Below, in pieces: positions 11,570 to 22,629 of a stretch of DNA of 64,000 nucleotides. A program made the position numbers and the translations under genes. The DNA comes from Humulus lupulus. Its lineage: Eukaryota > Streptophyta > Magnoliopsida > Rosales > Cannabaceae. The notes under the pieces are model-generated. The model was not told where the DNA came from. It did not search any database and saw only the letters and a program-made list of their open reading frames with translations. Each line of letters starts with the position of its first letter. Within the stretch, counting starts at the first letter, position 1. The DNA is taken from positions 92,413,868-92,477,867 of the forward strand of contig NC_084797.1 in assembly GCF_963169125.1 (NCBI RefSeq). The letters run 5' to 3'.

Positions 11570-12149
11570 TCAATATTTAGCTTCTTATGAGTCTTTTTAT
11601 TTTTAATCACGTTTTTTTAGTCTTTGTTTATTTTGTGATAAGTCAAACACTTGTCTTGTGTGAGTCCAAGAGTCTTTTTTGTCTTTAATTTTCGGTTTTA
11701 ATTAGGAAGACAAAGGGTTGTCTTTAAATTTCGGTTTTCATTAGGAAGACAAAGGGTTGTCTTTATTTTTCGGTTTCATTAGGAAGACAAAAGGCTTGTC
11801 TTTAATATTTCGCTTTTTAGGAAGACAAATGGGCTTGAATTGATGTAATTTTCGGCTATATAAGGCCTTGAAAACATTTGGAAAAAAATCAGATTATGTT
11901 GAATGAAATTGTGAGTTTATTTCTTCTTGAGTTCTTGAAGAAACTTTTGAACTTATCAAGGAGATTCCTTGTGGCGTTCATCCTGACTTATCAAACGGAT
12001 TCCATCCCCGTTTGTGGCGTCTTCCTCATACCAAGGTTCGTGCTTGGCTAAGCATTGGGTCGCGGTTCCATTCCAATCTTGTGTGTTCTTGGTGGCTGTT
12101 CCATATTTGGTGTCGGGTTTCGTCACACTTGTTGGCGTGGTTCGTATCA
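11476..12149 (+). repeat. 3' LTR of CRM-like copy 1
   Basis: Same length as the 5' LTR (674 bp) with three differences by eye. It is preceded by a purine tract AAGAGTGGGGGAA that would act as PPT. The element ORF ends at 11569 inside this LTR. It is followed by the target duplication CCCAT. Confidence 0.95.
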
Positions 12150-12154
12150 CCCAT

Positions 12155-13017
12155 ATATCTAGCAAACATATGAGCCACTATATACATCTGCCCAATTGCC
12201 AAAATACCACATATAGTGCAAGCACACATGTTATAATTGGATGGGCCTAATCATGTTACTATATGAGCAAGTCAATGAATTTATACAAAAATACTGTAAT
12301 TTATTTTATTTGCATAAATACCATAATTAATTTTCTAGAATTATAAAAAAAATCGAATTAATTAAATTTTTACAAAATATAAGTCAATTTAAATGAAATT
12401 GATCAACAATTAACAATAGTTAATTTAAATTTCATTTATCAACAATCAACTTGGTTTAGGTTAATTTGAAAAAATATTAATTTAATTTAAATAGGATTTA
12501 TCAACAATTAATCATAGTTAATTTAAATCCCATTAAAAAAATATTTTAACATTTGGTTGAAAAAATGATATTTTTCAAAATTTAACCAATTTAAAATTTT
12601 AAAATCAATATCTTAACTGTTTTTCAAAAAAAAATATTGTGTTGTTACAACTATAAGATAATATTTTAACCGTTTTTTAAAAAATAAAATATTAATAGTT
12701 ATAATAACACCAAAATATCTAACTAACAAATTTAAAATTTAAAATAATTTAAATATTAAAACCTATAGAATAAACATATATTAATATTTTCAAATAAAGA
12801 TTTAATAAAAAATATTTAAATGAAAATATCTTTAATATCTGATATCTTAATTCTAATATTTTAATATATTAAAAGATTTAAAATTAAGTTGTTAGCCTAT
12901 TTTTAAATTTGAATTTGAATCTTTGTAGAAAATATCTAATTATTTAAATATCAAACAACAAAAATATAGGTCAAACTAAGAAAATTGCCCTTCTAATTTG
13001 GAAATTTTTGCTGAGGC
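12155..13017. other. AT-rich sequence, partly continuation of the Copia B LTR
   Basis: The first about 100 bp (TTGCCAAAATACCACATATAG and a GATGGGCC motif) plausibly continue the Copia B LTR that the CRM-like insertion split. The rest is very AT-rich with repeated TTAATTTAAAT and AATATTTTAAC blocks. No gene, RNA or clear repeat boundary is seen. Confidence 0.4.
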
Positions 13018-13035
13018 TTGGTCTGTTTCTCTCCC

Positions 13036-14430
13036 ATGGCGAAGAGGAAGAAGCCAATTCGTAAGCCAGATCAACGGGTAGGAGAGCAAGATGTACAGCT
13101 GAGTTCGGAAGAGAAGAATCCAATTCATATTTTGGACAATGTTCGGATGCCTGATGGACAATTTTCTGGAGCAGGTGAAGAAGATGAAACGTTTGCTGCA
13201 GCCTTGCCTCCTCATTTTGAGGAGATCTCTGGATCGGGAGAGAAAGGATCCCAGGTTTTTACCACTGTTGGGAGTGGAATTGATGCTTCGACTCCTCCGA
13301 TGGATTCATGGGCAGATAAGGTGGATGAAGAAGATTTTCAAGCTACAGCTCAGAGACAATGGCAAAATTTCACGGCAAGTAAATTGTCCTTTTCGGACCA
13401 GAAGCTTGAATTCACTGAACCATTATACAAGGAGGGATGGAAATTTGCAAGAATTGATGTTGAAGAGGTTAAAATACAATCTGCTAATTGGAGCTCGGCA
13501 GTCATTTGCATGGTGCTAGGTGCTAACCCCCCAATGGTTGTGTTTGAAGGGTTCATAAAGAGGGTTTGGGGCCATCTAGGGATAGCTCAGATATCAAGAA
13601 TGACTATGGGTCTGATTATGGTCAAGTTCAATGATGATGCAACCAGGGATCATGTGTTAGAAAATGGCATTCTTCATTTTGATAGGAAGCCTGCTATTGT
13701 TCGGCCATGGACGACAGATCTGAATGCTATTCGTCTTGTGCGATCTGTTCCTCTTTGGATTCGTCTACAAGATTTGGGGCTTCAATATTGGGGTAGTAAA
13801 TGTCTCAGTGCCCTAGTGAGTACAATTGGTAAGCCAATTATGGTGGAAAAATTCACAAGGGAGCGTTCCCGTATTCAGTATGCCAGAATTTTGGTAGAAA
13901 TGGAAGTTGCCGAGAACCCTCCTAAAAGTATACAATATATCAATGAGCATGGCCAAATTATGGAGCAGGGGGTTGAGTACGAATGGTTACCGATTAAGTG
14001 TAAGACCTGTGCGGGTTATGGTCACTCAATGGCAGATTGTAGGAAGGCCCAGAATACTTAGTGGGTTGTGAAGGAGTCTACAACTAAAATGGAGACACGA
14101 GAATTGAGATCTGAGGGGATTCAGGAAGTCGAAAAGGAGAAGCCTGCAACTCAGACCAGGTCTGATGATGGTAAGGTTCAGGACAACCCAGTCGAAACCA
14201 CACAGCCTCTAAGTGAGAAATTAGCTGCTAGTGGCAAAGGTGATCCGGTTAGCCAACCCTGGCTAACCCCGAAAAGAATTGCTGCACCAGCCAAGGAAGG
14301 ATAGAGTTCAGGATTAACTGCTATCAATTTTGGTCACAAGAACAGGAAGACTAATAAGTTTGGGGTTCTACAAGAGCATATGGTCAGTGATAAAGAAGGC
14401 AATACTATTTCTGTCTCCTCAAATGGATAG
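13036..14430 (+). pseudogene. LINE ORF1 (DUF4283 / CCHC zinc knuckle)
   Basis: The start MAKRKKPIRKPDQRV precedes an acidic linker. DUF4283, the plant LINE RNA-binding region, follows with VWGHLGIAQISRMTMGLIMV and a conserved VPLWIRLQDLGLQYW. Then comes a knuckle CKTCAGYGHSMADC. In-frame ambers at 14059 and 14302 interrupt the tail; without them the frame ends at TAG 14428-14430. The final stop overlaps the ORF2 start by 8 nt, suggesting coupled or reinitiated translation. ORF1 would bind LINE RNA to form the RNP. Confidence 0.85.
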
Positions 14431-15563
14431 TTGTAATATTTTAAGTTGGAATGTTAGAGGGCTTAATGGTTCTAATAAGCATAGCCCTGTTAGTGATCTT
14501 TGTAGCAGAAATAAAGTTGGAGTAGGTGGTCTTTTAGAGACTAAAATGAAGGGAAACAAAATAAGGAGGTTCATGGAACATCAACTCCAAAACTGGGATT
14601 TTTATACTAGCTCAGTTATAGAAGGCCGTCTGTTGATAGTCTGGAGAAAGGTTTTTGCTAAAGTCAGTATTATTGAGGAATCTAATCAATATGTTCATTG
14701 TGTGGTGAAGTTGGCTGGTATGCAGCAAGTTTTTGGAGTCACTTTTGTTTATGGTGTTAATTCGATTGAAGGGAGGAGAGCTCTCTGGGAAGGGTTGCAA
14801 AGGCCAACTCTTATGGACAAAGCATGGTTAGTTTTAGGGGACTTTAATGCCCCTTTTTCAGGAAAAGATAGATCAGGTGGTAAGCCTATTTCTGAGATAG
14901 AACTGGTTGATTCTGTTCAGTGGCTTGTGGCTGCTCATGTTGAACCTCTAAGAAGTATAGGCTCGTTTTTTACTTGGACTAATAACCAAAATGGTGCAGC
15001 TCGAATTTACTCTAAAATAGACCATGCTCTTATGAATGAAAAATGGATTGATTTTTTTCCTCAGTCCATTGCAGTTTTTAGCTGGGAAACTATATCAGAC
15101 CATTGTTCCTATATAGTTAGATTGCAGCCTTTAGTGAAGATGGGGTTAAAGCTTTTTAGGTTCTATAACTACTGGACAGAGCACCATGATTTCCGTGACC
15201 TGGTTAGGGATAGCTGGAGGTCTCCTCTCAGAGCTACTGGTTTCAAAGCGATATTTCTTAAGATGTTGAGACTTAAACACTGTCTGAAAGTTTTTAACAT
15301 GTATAAAATTGGTGATCTTAAGGCTGCCTATTATAAGGCTAAAGAGACTAATCAAGAAGCTCAATTGCAAGCTCAAGCTCACCCTCAAGTATTTAGCTAT
15401 CAGGAAGAAGAGAGAAAAGCAGCTGCTAATTTTTCGGTTCAGGAAAAACTTTATCACAGTTTTTTAATTCAGAGGAGCAAGATCACTTGGCTGCGACAGG
15501 GTGATATGAACACTTCTTTCTTTTATGCTTTTTTAAAGAAGCGTAAATCAGAAAATGGTATCG
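14423..15563 (+). pseudogene. LINE ORF2, endonuclease domain only
   Basis: The ATG at 14423 begins an AP-endonuclease-like domain: ILSWNVRGLN, LLETKMKGNKI, VLGDFNAPFSGKDRSGG, FFTWTNNQ, SKIDHALMNEKW and ISDHCSYIV. These are the Asn, Glu, Asp and His landmarks that nick target DNA. The frame stays open through the linker to WLRQGDMNTSFFYAFLKKR, a motif just before RT, and then runs into unrelated sequence. RT is completely missing. The domain is undamaged, unlike ORF1. Confidence 0.9.
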
Positions 15564-16375
15564 TCCAGTTAAGCTTTGGACATATTTAGTCTTTTGAGGT
15601 GAGGGCATGTCGATTAACGCCTGGATATTGTTAGGATTAACCTCTATTCCTTGCGTGTTCGCTATGAAGCCTAGAAACTTCCTCGACGATACACCGAAGG
15701 AGCATTTTTGGGGGTTGAGTTTCATGTTGTATTTTCGTAACACGGCGAAGCATTCTTCGAGATCGTCCACATGGTTATTGTTATGTTAAAATTTGACCAA
15801 CATATCATCAACATATTCTTCCATGCTATTACCTATCTGCTCGGAGAACATCCTGTTTACAAGTCTTTGGTACGTGGCTCCAGCATTTTTAAGCCCGAAA
15901 GGAATGACATTGTAACAGTACAACCCTTTATCCGTTACAAAACTTGTATGCTCTTGGTCCGGGGCATGCATGGCGATCTAGTTATATCCAGAGTAGGCAT
16001 CCATGAATGACATAAGATCGTGCCCAGCTGTGGCATCTACGAGCTGATCAATCCGAGGTAGGGGAAATCATTCCTTAGGGAATGCCTTGTTGAGATCGGA
16101 GTAGTCGATGAAAGTTCGCCATGTTCCGTTAGGTTCGGAACCAAGACCGGGTTGGCGACCCAATCAGGGTAGAAGGCGTCTCGTATAAACTGGTTCGCCT
16201 TTAATCTGTCGACTTCTTCCTTCCAGGCTTTCTTCCTATCATCGTCTTGGAGTCTTCGCTTTTGCTGCTTCAGGGGAAAGATCTTGTAATTGTTAAGTGC
16301 ATGGCTTATCACATTCAGACTTATCCCTACCATGTCCAAATGCGACCATGCGAAAACATCCTGGTTCTCCCTCAA
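15564..16375 (-). pseudogene. Gypsy reverse transcriptase fragment with YVDD
   Basis: Read from 16375 downward: RENQDVFAWSHLDM, WKEEVDRLKANQFIRDAFYPDW, after a shift YNVIPFGLKNAGATYQRLVN, then the catalytic YVDD at 15804-15815. It continues with DDLEECFAVLRKYN, NPQKCSFGV and the end-of-RT stretch KYVQSLTG, after which homology stops. One amber and at least two frameshifts separate the pieces. The active-site tetrad itself is intact. Confidence 0.87.
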
Positions 16376-16585
16376 GAAGCAAATTAATTGCTACTTTGTC
16401 TTTTCTGAAAGGTTTTTCCCCACCTTCATAGTTTTTGGGGGTTCAACTTCTTCGAGCTTGACTTCTTCGAGCTCCTCTAGGGGCTCGAGGTCAGCCATTT
16501 CTTCTATTCTAGGATCAATTTCTTCATCTATTTCGAAGATTGTCCCGTCCTTATTCTGAATTACAACGAGTGTTTGTGCACTTGT

Positions 16586-16984
16586 CTACTTCTTCCCTCT
16601 AATGGAAATGCTGTAGCATTCCCTTCCTGCAAGATGGTCCCCTTTCAGAGTCCCGATGCCACTAGAAGTTGGGAACTTGATGGCCAGATACCTAACAGAC
16701 GAAACTACCCCCAGCCCTACTAGGGCGGGTCTTTCGAATAGTACATTATAGGCCGATGGGAGATCCATCACTACAAACTCCATCATCTTGGTTACCGAGA
16801 CTGGGTAGTCTCCCAAGGTTATAGGGAGTTCAATGGATCCCATATAGGCAATCCCTTCTTCTGAAAAGCCGTACAGCATAGTCCCACAGGCTTTTAGGTC
16901 GCGAAGCGCGAGTCCCATCTTTTCTAAAGTGGCTTTGTAGAGGATATTCACTGAGCTCCCATTGTCAATTAGGACTCGGTGCAC
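16586..16984 (-). pseudogene. Gypsy aspartic protease region
   Basis: HRVLIDNGSSVNILYKATLEKMG carries the active-site triad as D-N-G-S, a variant seen in Tat-type elements. Later landmarks are YNVLFERPAL (usually Y-N-x-I-L-G-R) and VSSVRYLAIKFPT. It continues the gag frame; only an amber codon just upstream (CTTTAGCTC) separates it from gag, so gag-pro was one polyprotein. A stop follows at 16586. Confidence 0.82.
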
Positions 16985-16999
16985 CCTCTTGTTTGCGAG

Positions 17000-19479
17000 C
17001 TAAAGGGTGATGACCAACGAGTCATTATGAGGGAACTGTACATGAGACGTGTCATCCTCAATAAAAGTTATGGATTGAGACTTAACCGGTTGTTGTTTCG
17101 GAGCTCTGGGTTCGGGTTCGTAGGGAGAACCGTCACCAGTTTTTAATTCATTGACATATCTTTTCTGGGCATTATATCCTGAGCCTACGATGTGAGGTCC
17201 CCCCGAGATGGTTATCACATCCTCTCCATCAATCGGAGGGGGTCGCTCATCCTCCCGAGGTCGGGAGTTATTTTTTGGGGCATGCGGTAAAGCTGCTGCC
17301 CTTTGGCTGGTGGAAGCCTGGTTGGGGTTTTGATTTCTTACATACTGTCTGAAATATCCTCTAGAGATCAATCCTTCGATCTCATCATTTAATTGTCTGC
17401 ATTCATCGGTTGTATGTCCGATGTCTCGGTGGAACCTGCAGTACTTACTGGAGTCTCTTTTTGCCTTTTGGTTCCTCATGGGATTAGGTCATCTGAAAGG
17501 GACCTGGTTTTCATTAGCCAGGTAGATATTCTCCCGAGACTCATTGAGCTCGGTACACACTTTTTATACGGAGAAGTATCTTTGCCCCTTCTTCTTCTTT
17601 CCTCCTTCCGCCTCAGGATTATTCCTTTCATTCTTCTTTCTCTTAGAAGGATTGTCCCCAGGGGATTTTGAAGTTGTAGGATCCACTGAGGTCGAGGCAG
17701 AGTTTGTGTTTGTTGTAGTTACGGGCTGAGAGGACATATTCAAATCTGACCTCGCCTCTTCTACATTAACAAACCTCTGAGCTCTTCGATTGAACTCAGT
17801 TAAGGACCTTATAGGCCTTCTTTGCATATCTTCCCAGAGAGGACTTCCAGGCATTACTCCAGCTCGAACAGCCATTAAATGAACACTATCGTTGACATCA
17901 CGAGCTCGAGCGACTTCCAAGTTAAACCTTGTGAGATAACTTTTCACCGACTCATTTCGCTGTTGCCGGACATTGGTTAAGGCAGAAGCCTCGGGCCTAA
18001 TGCCGACCATGGCTTTGAATTGTTTCTTGAAGTCCCTTGATAGTTGATCCCAAGAAGCAATCGAATGCCTTCTATATTTCTCAAACTAGCTTTTTGCTGG
18101 TCCCGCGAGAGAGGCTGGGAACAACATGCATCTGAGCTCGTAGACCACATTACTGGCTCGCATGATTGTGTTTAACGTACTTAGATGACTGTGTGGATCT
18201 GAATTTCCATCGAATGGCGGGACATGAGGAATTATGAATCCTTGAAGAAACGGGGTGCTAGAGATATGCGGGGCAAAGGGCTCGAGTTCCTCATCGAACC
18301 CTCCCGTTCCCGGCTTCGTTCATTCTGCAAGAGTCTGAATGCTCTTTCCAACTGCTAAATCCTTTATTGGACTGGATCTATGGGAGGTCTGGCCTGAATA
18401 AGGGGGAATTTGTTATCATTGATTACAACTCCAGTTCCCCGCCTTGGTGCAGAATGCTTCCGTTCGTTAAGATGGTCTCTCAGATATGGATTCGGGGGAT
18501 TATCACGTCCCCGATTATGGTTTAAATGCTCCCATAAATCTGGGTGATCTCCTCGATTTCCAGCATTCCTAGGCTCTGGGTTAAATATACTCACGGATCT
18601 AGTTTCAGCCGAACTCTTGTTGACATGGCTCGTTGCATGATTATTTTGAGATGGGTTTCCTGCTGGCCTACTTCTCTCAATAGTTTAAGATTAAGACAAC
18701 TGGCTCCTCGTGGGATGGGGATCCCTACGCTCACTAGTAGTTTTATCATTCCCATGTCTTTTCCTAGCTCGCCTTTCCCTGTCGCAATGGGCTGGTTGCG
18801 CATCACTCCTAATCAGCGAGGGATGCCTTATTGGCGATGGTGGATACCTTATTGGAGAAGATGGCTGTCGTTCATTACGAGGCCGAGAAGCCCCTGAATT
18901 CGCACGATCAGGCTCTAGCATAGTTTGCGTAGCACCAAGATTTTGGGTCTGAGCCTCTGAAGGGGCTCGGTTATTCCCTACTCCTGCTAGTGCTTTTGCA
19001 GTTGGGTTAGCAACACCTTCGGCCCGGTTACCTCTCCAGGGTCTTGGTTGGACAGGCTGCTTTGCTGGCGGAAGAGGTTGCCCTGCTTTTCGGGTGGCTG
19101 CGCTTTTGCACTGCCATCCCTGAGGCCTCCACGGTGGGACATGAATGTCCCATGGAGGTGGAGAAGGAGAATCTTGCGGAGGTGGGGCCTAATCCGCCTG
19201 CGCTTCAGCAGCTAGTCTGGCTAGCTCTTCGTTGCATTTTTTAGCTTCTGCTAACTGCTTACACAGTTAACGATTTTCGAGTTCCATAATTGGGACATAT
19301 CTTTCAGGATTGTAGTACATGTCCTCGTCGTCCCTGGGGGCAGGTGGTCCCCGAGAGTTGGATGAACCGCTCCTCTCATCGGGATCAGAATTCACTAAAG
19401 GCTGCTTTCCAGGGCGCCATGGGTACTCAGCTTCATCTAAAATTTCCTCATCAGGAATATTGGGATCATTTGCAGCCAT
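17000..19479 (-). pseudogene. Gypsy gag, several breaks
   Basis: Starts at MAANDPNIPDEEILDEA (19479), shortly after the 5' LTR, and runs through Arg/Pro-rich spacers broken by stops at about 19266, 18363 and elsewhere. The conserved gag core is at 18010-17564 (VRQQRNESVKSYLTRFNLE, ARDVNDSVHLMA). Next comes a cysteine-histidine motif CRFHRDIGHTTDECRQLNDE at 17440-17380, typical of Tat-lineage gag in place of a classic CCHC knuckle. No intact protein is possible. Confidence 0.82.
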
Positions 19480-19554
19480 TGCTGATTCGAGAGCCTTTCT
19501 GACTAAACAGATTCACGCACTGTTTAATGGCTCTCAACGAAAGCACCAAACTAT

Positions 19555-20335
19555 TGACGTCATTTTTCGTCAACTTAAATAGGAGAGCAATTAAACAAGA
19601 AAATATCGGAGGAAATAAACAAAGATGAACACAAGGGGTTTTTTACGTGGTTCAACAGTTAAATATGCCTAGTCCACGAGTCTATGTTATTAGAACTTGG
19701 GAGTTTTCTGGAAATTTTCAGAGAAATAGTTGCCCAGAGTTTTCTCTCTAGAAATCAGAAATCGGAAATCGGTCCCCTACAAATGGAGCTTCCTTCTCTA
19801 TTTATAGAGAAGGTTGCAGAATTCATTCCCACATATCTCGGGAAGATATTCTGTGAATCAATTAATATAATGCTATTTAATGCATTATTTCCTACATTAC
19901 ACAGAAACGTCCCATAAAATGTGGGATCGTACATCAATAAATATGTTCACATATAATTGATTAACTCAGATACGAGGTCCATCAAATCTCTGAGACTAGA
20001 ACTCGCTGAGACTATCAGTCGATCACGAGCTCATCGTGCTAACTTTGCTTATGCTTGGAACAAATTGACATTGATGATGTTGCCACATTTGAACTCACAC
20101 ATTCCATGCTCGAACCAAACTGGAAGCGAAGAGATGGTTCAGAGATATATACAAGTGTCACACCATGCTATGTTGCGAGCTTAGAGCATTTTCGAGGCTA
20201 CATAATACTTTGCACCTTCGAGGTCGCTGTTTACAGAAACGGTTTAATGCACGACGACCGCGTCAATTTTGAGCTTACACCTAACGAGCCTAGATTTCGG
20301 GATCACAATCTCATGCTCGAAATCTAGGTGTAACA
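19555..20335 (-). repeat. 5' LTR of Tat-like element
   Basis: In element orientation it starts TGTTACACC at 20335 and ends TGACGTCA at 19555 (781 bp). An inverted TATA-like CTATAAATAG lies at about 19800. The sequence TTTGGTGCTTTCGTTGAGAG after the LTR is where the primer would bind; its tRNA is not clear to me. Blocks such as TTTACGTGGTTCA are shared with the LTR at 46048-46798. Confidence 0.75.
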
Positions 20336-21172
20336 ATATCTATAATAATACTCATAATAATACTATATATATGTTAATATATAAATATATCAATATATAC
20401 ATGTACAGAAATATGTATCTAATAAAAAACTAAGCTATATATGTATATAATATCAACTATATGAAATATATAATATCAGTGAAATATATATTATATATAA
20501 AATATATATATCTGTATATACCAAAAACTCTAATGCCCCATTATCATCTTCCCCATTTCCCGTCACTCTCTGCCCAGACACAGCCACGAGAAGCACTCAC
20601 CAGCCCAGACCCATCTGTGTGAACCCCAAGCCTTGGAACCTAAGCACCCATTCGCACACACCCTCGGCACCCAGGTGCGACTCGGCACGCACACCACGAA
20701 TAGCAGGCGCTTTCAGTCAGACGCAACCACAAACTCGAACCCAGGCGCACCACACAGAGGTGTAGCACCCAGGCGCCATTTGCTTGTGTCCCCTCATCCC
20801 TGTGCACCTCCAACCCATTCCAGGATCAAGGCCCCAAGTGTGCCTCTGCCCTGCTCTCACCCCTGCATCTGAGAGCCCAACTGCCAGTTTGGTCAGCCGC
20901 ACCCTCAGTCCGAGCCTAGACGTCTCCAAGCCGAAGCCCCCACCACACCACTCGGCATCTCAAGCGCATCCGAGCCAAACCGAGCATTAGCCAGCATTGA
21001 GCATCGCCCAAACCCAACCCAGGCGTCTTGAAGCCTCAGTGCCCAAGCGCATTCAAGCCCAATCTGAGCATACACCAACCGAGCCTAGGCACGGTTCACT
21101 TCCCCCATTTCTCGGCTCTGACCAAGATCATAGATTCAGAGATTGCTCCTGGCTGCTCCCTTTTTGCTTAAA
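20336..21172 (+). other. AT microsatellite followed by a GC/C-rich leader
   Basis: 20336-20530 is TA-rich low-complexity sequence. At about 20531 composition changes sharply to C-rich, CpG-bearing sequence with repeated AGCCGAGCC and CCCAGGCG-like words. This appears to be the leader of the plus-strand ORF that starts at 21173. Open frames here on both strands come from the skewed composition and have no recognisable domain. Confidence 0.5.
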
Positions 21173-22629
21173 ATGGTCATTAAAACACGAGCCCAAAGAC
21201 ACAAACCCAAACCAACCTCTACCCCACCATCCCCTATCCCACCACCACACAAGCAGAAATCTAAACTAGCCTCTATCCCATAACCAACCAAAAAGAAATC
21301 CAAAACTACCACTACCCCACCAAAAGCCCCACAAATTCCCATTGCGCCATTACTATTGCCTCCCCCAGCAACTATAAATGCTCCTACCCCCACCAAAACT
21401 ACCCCACCAGCCACCAAATCAACACCAACCCGACCCAAATCCAAGAGAGCCGCCAAACCCACATCCACCGCACCTACTCCAAAGAAACAAAAGGCCTCCT
21501 CTTCCACCAAAGCTGCCTCCCAGCCAGCACCCAGTGCCGTACCGACCCCTTCCACCAAGACAAACTCACTCCCTTCAGGCCCCACTAAAAAGTTTGCTTC
21601 TGCTCAGGCCAAGGCATAGTATGAATCCATTAAAGCCAAGAAGTTTCTCCAAGAAAAGGGATTCTTACCCACCACGGTTGAGCTGCCAGAATTTATCAGT
21701 AGAGTCATTGGGCAGCACGATAGGGAGTTTTTCTGTCAAAAGCCAGCGCAAGCTCTCATCCCATTGGTGCGAGAATTTAATGCCAACATAGCCTCTTCTA
21801 AGAATTCTGAAGTGCTTGTTCGAGGCAAGGTTGTCTCCTTTGCTGGTGAGGCTATTAATTCCCTCTTTGGGTTAGCCAGTGTTGAATGCGCTGAATATAA
21901 TGAGATGTTCTTGGCCCCTTCACCAAAAAACTTTGAGAAGGCGCTGCAACAAGTCGCAGCCCCTGACGCTCAGTGGTGTATCTCTCCTGGCGGTGTGGGC
22001 ACTCTCTTGCACACCTTTATTTTGCCAGAAGCTGAAGTATGGTTAAATTTTCTTAAATGCCGCTTGCTGCCCACCATGCGTGACACTACAGTTTCCAAGG
22101 AGAGGGTGCTCCTGCTATATTGTATGTTGGTTGGCTTGAGTATCAATGTGGGCCAGTTGATCTCCAAACAGATTACTAGCTGTGACGAGAAGAAAAAGGG
22201 AAAGTTGTTCTTTCCATCACTCATTACTCAACTGTGCATTAGAGCTGGGGTGCCTTTTGCCTCCACAGAGGATGTACTCTTCGAGTGCCGAGACAACGAC
22301 TTCGCTATTACTGGTCAGAGTCGCGCATCTACCTCAGCAGCTGGGCCATCGACCATGCCTCCACCAGCTCCGCCCCTTGCCCTTGCACTCACTGACCTCC
22401 TTGCTCAGTAGAGAAAAATTATGGATGGCTAGTATCCCTGGAAACTCAGCAGCATGACTACTTGAAGTATGCTAAATAGCGGGATGCCGCGCTCATCAAG
22501 TCCCTTCAGCGGAACTTCACCAAACCGACTGCTGCATTTCCAATGTTCCCGAGCTCCATCTTGGAGGCTTGGACCGCTCCAGTTGTTCATGATGACCCTA
22601 GTCCTTCGGATGCTGATTCCGAGGACTAG
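21173..22629 (+). pseudogene. Putative plant transposon protein-domain ORF of an Athila/Tat-like element
   Basis: From ATG 21173 one frame runs through a Pro/Thr/Lys-rich N-terminus into a domain with FLPTTVELPEFISRVIG, VLVRGKVVSFAGEAINSLFGL, WLNFLKCRLLPTMRDTTVSKER and LLYCMLVGLSINVGQLISKQI. This matches the Pfam-type putative plant transposon protein domain found in extra ORFs of Athila/Tat Gypsy elements; its function is unknown. Stops lie at about 21279 (TAA), 21617 (TAG) and 22409 (TAG), then a frameshift, with the tail ending DDPSPSDADSED. Most stops look like CAG changed to TAG. Confidence 0.75.

Larger units (their letters stand above)
7511..12149 (+). mobile_element. CRM-like non-autonomous Gypsy element, copy 1
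   Basis: A complete LTR element of 4639 bp. Two LTRs of 674 bp (TGATGAGGACACC to TTCGTATCA) enclose a PBS, a leader and one gag-protease-integrase-C-terminus frame. The target duplication CCCAT is perfect (7506-7510 and 12150-12154). I count three substitutions between the LTRs, so the insertion is recent. RT, RNase H and the integrase core are missing, at the same junction as in copy 2 (50593-55304). The lineage call (CRM chromovirus) rests on the TGATGA LTR start, the gag sequence and an ORF that runs into the 3' LTR, all reported CRM traits. Confidence 0.92.
13018..15563 (+). mobile_element. L1-type LINE, 3'-truncated
   Basis: Carries ORF1 (DUF4283 plus zinc knuckle) and the endonuclease part of ORF2, then ends abruptly at about 15563 before RT. 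LINEs usually lose their 5' end, so a missing 3' half points to a later deletion. The break abuts the truncated RT end of a minus-strand Gypsy. No poly(A) tail or target duplication can exist in this remnant. Confidence 0.88.
15564..20335 (-). mobile_element. Tat-like Ty3/Gypsy element, truncated inside RT
   Basis: A minus-strand element in the order 5' LTR (19555-20335), gag, protease and RT. It stops at about 15564 a little after the RT catalytic core, where it is joined to the truncated LINE. RNase H, integrase and the 3' LTR are absent. The frames are broken mainly by amber codons. Its LTR and pol resemble those of the larger element at 46048-61671, but the two are distinct families. Confidence 0.85.

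Noticed and set aside
21136..21585. 149-codon Gly/Val-rich frame on the minus strand
   Set aside because: Antisense shadow of the Pro/Thr/Lys-rich N-terminus of the plant-transposon ORF.
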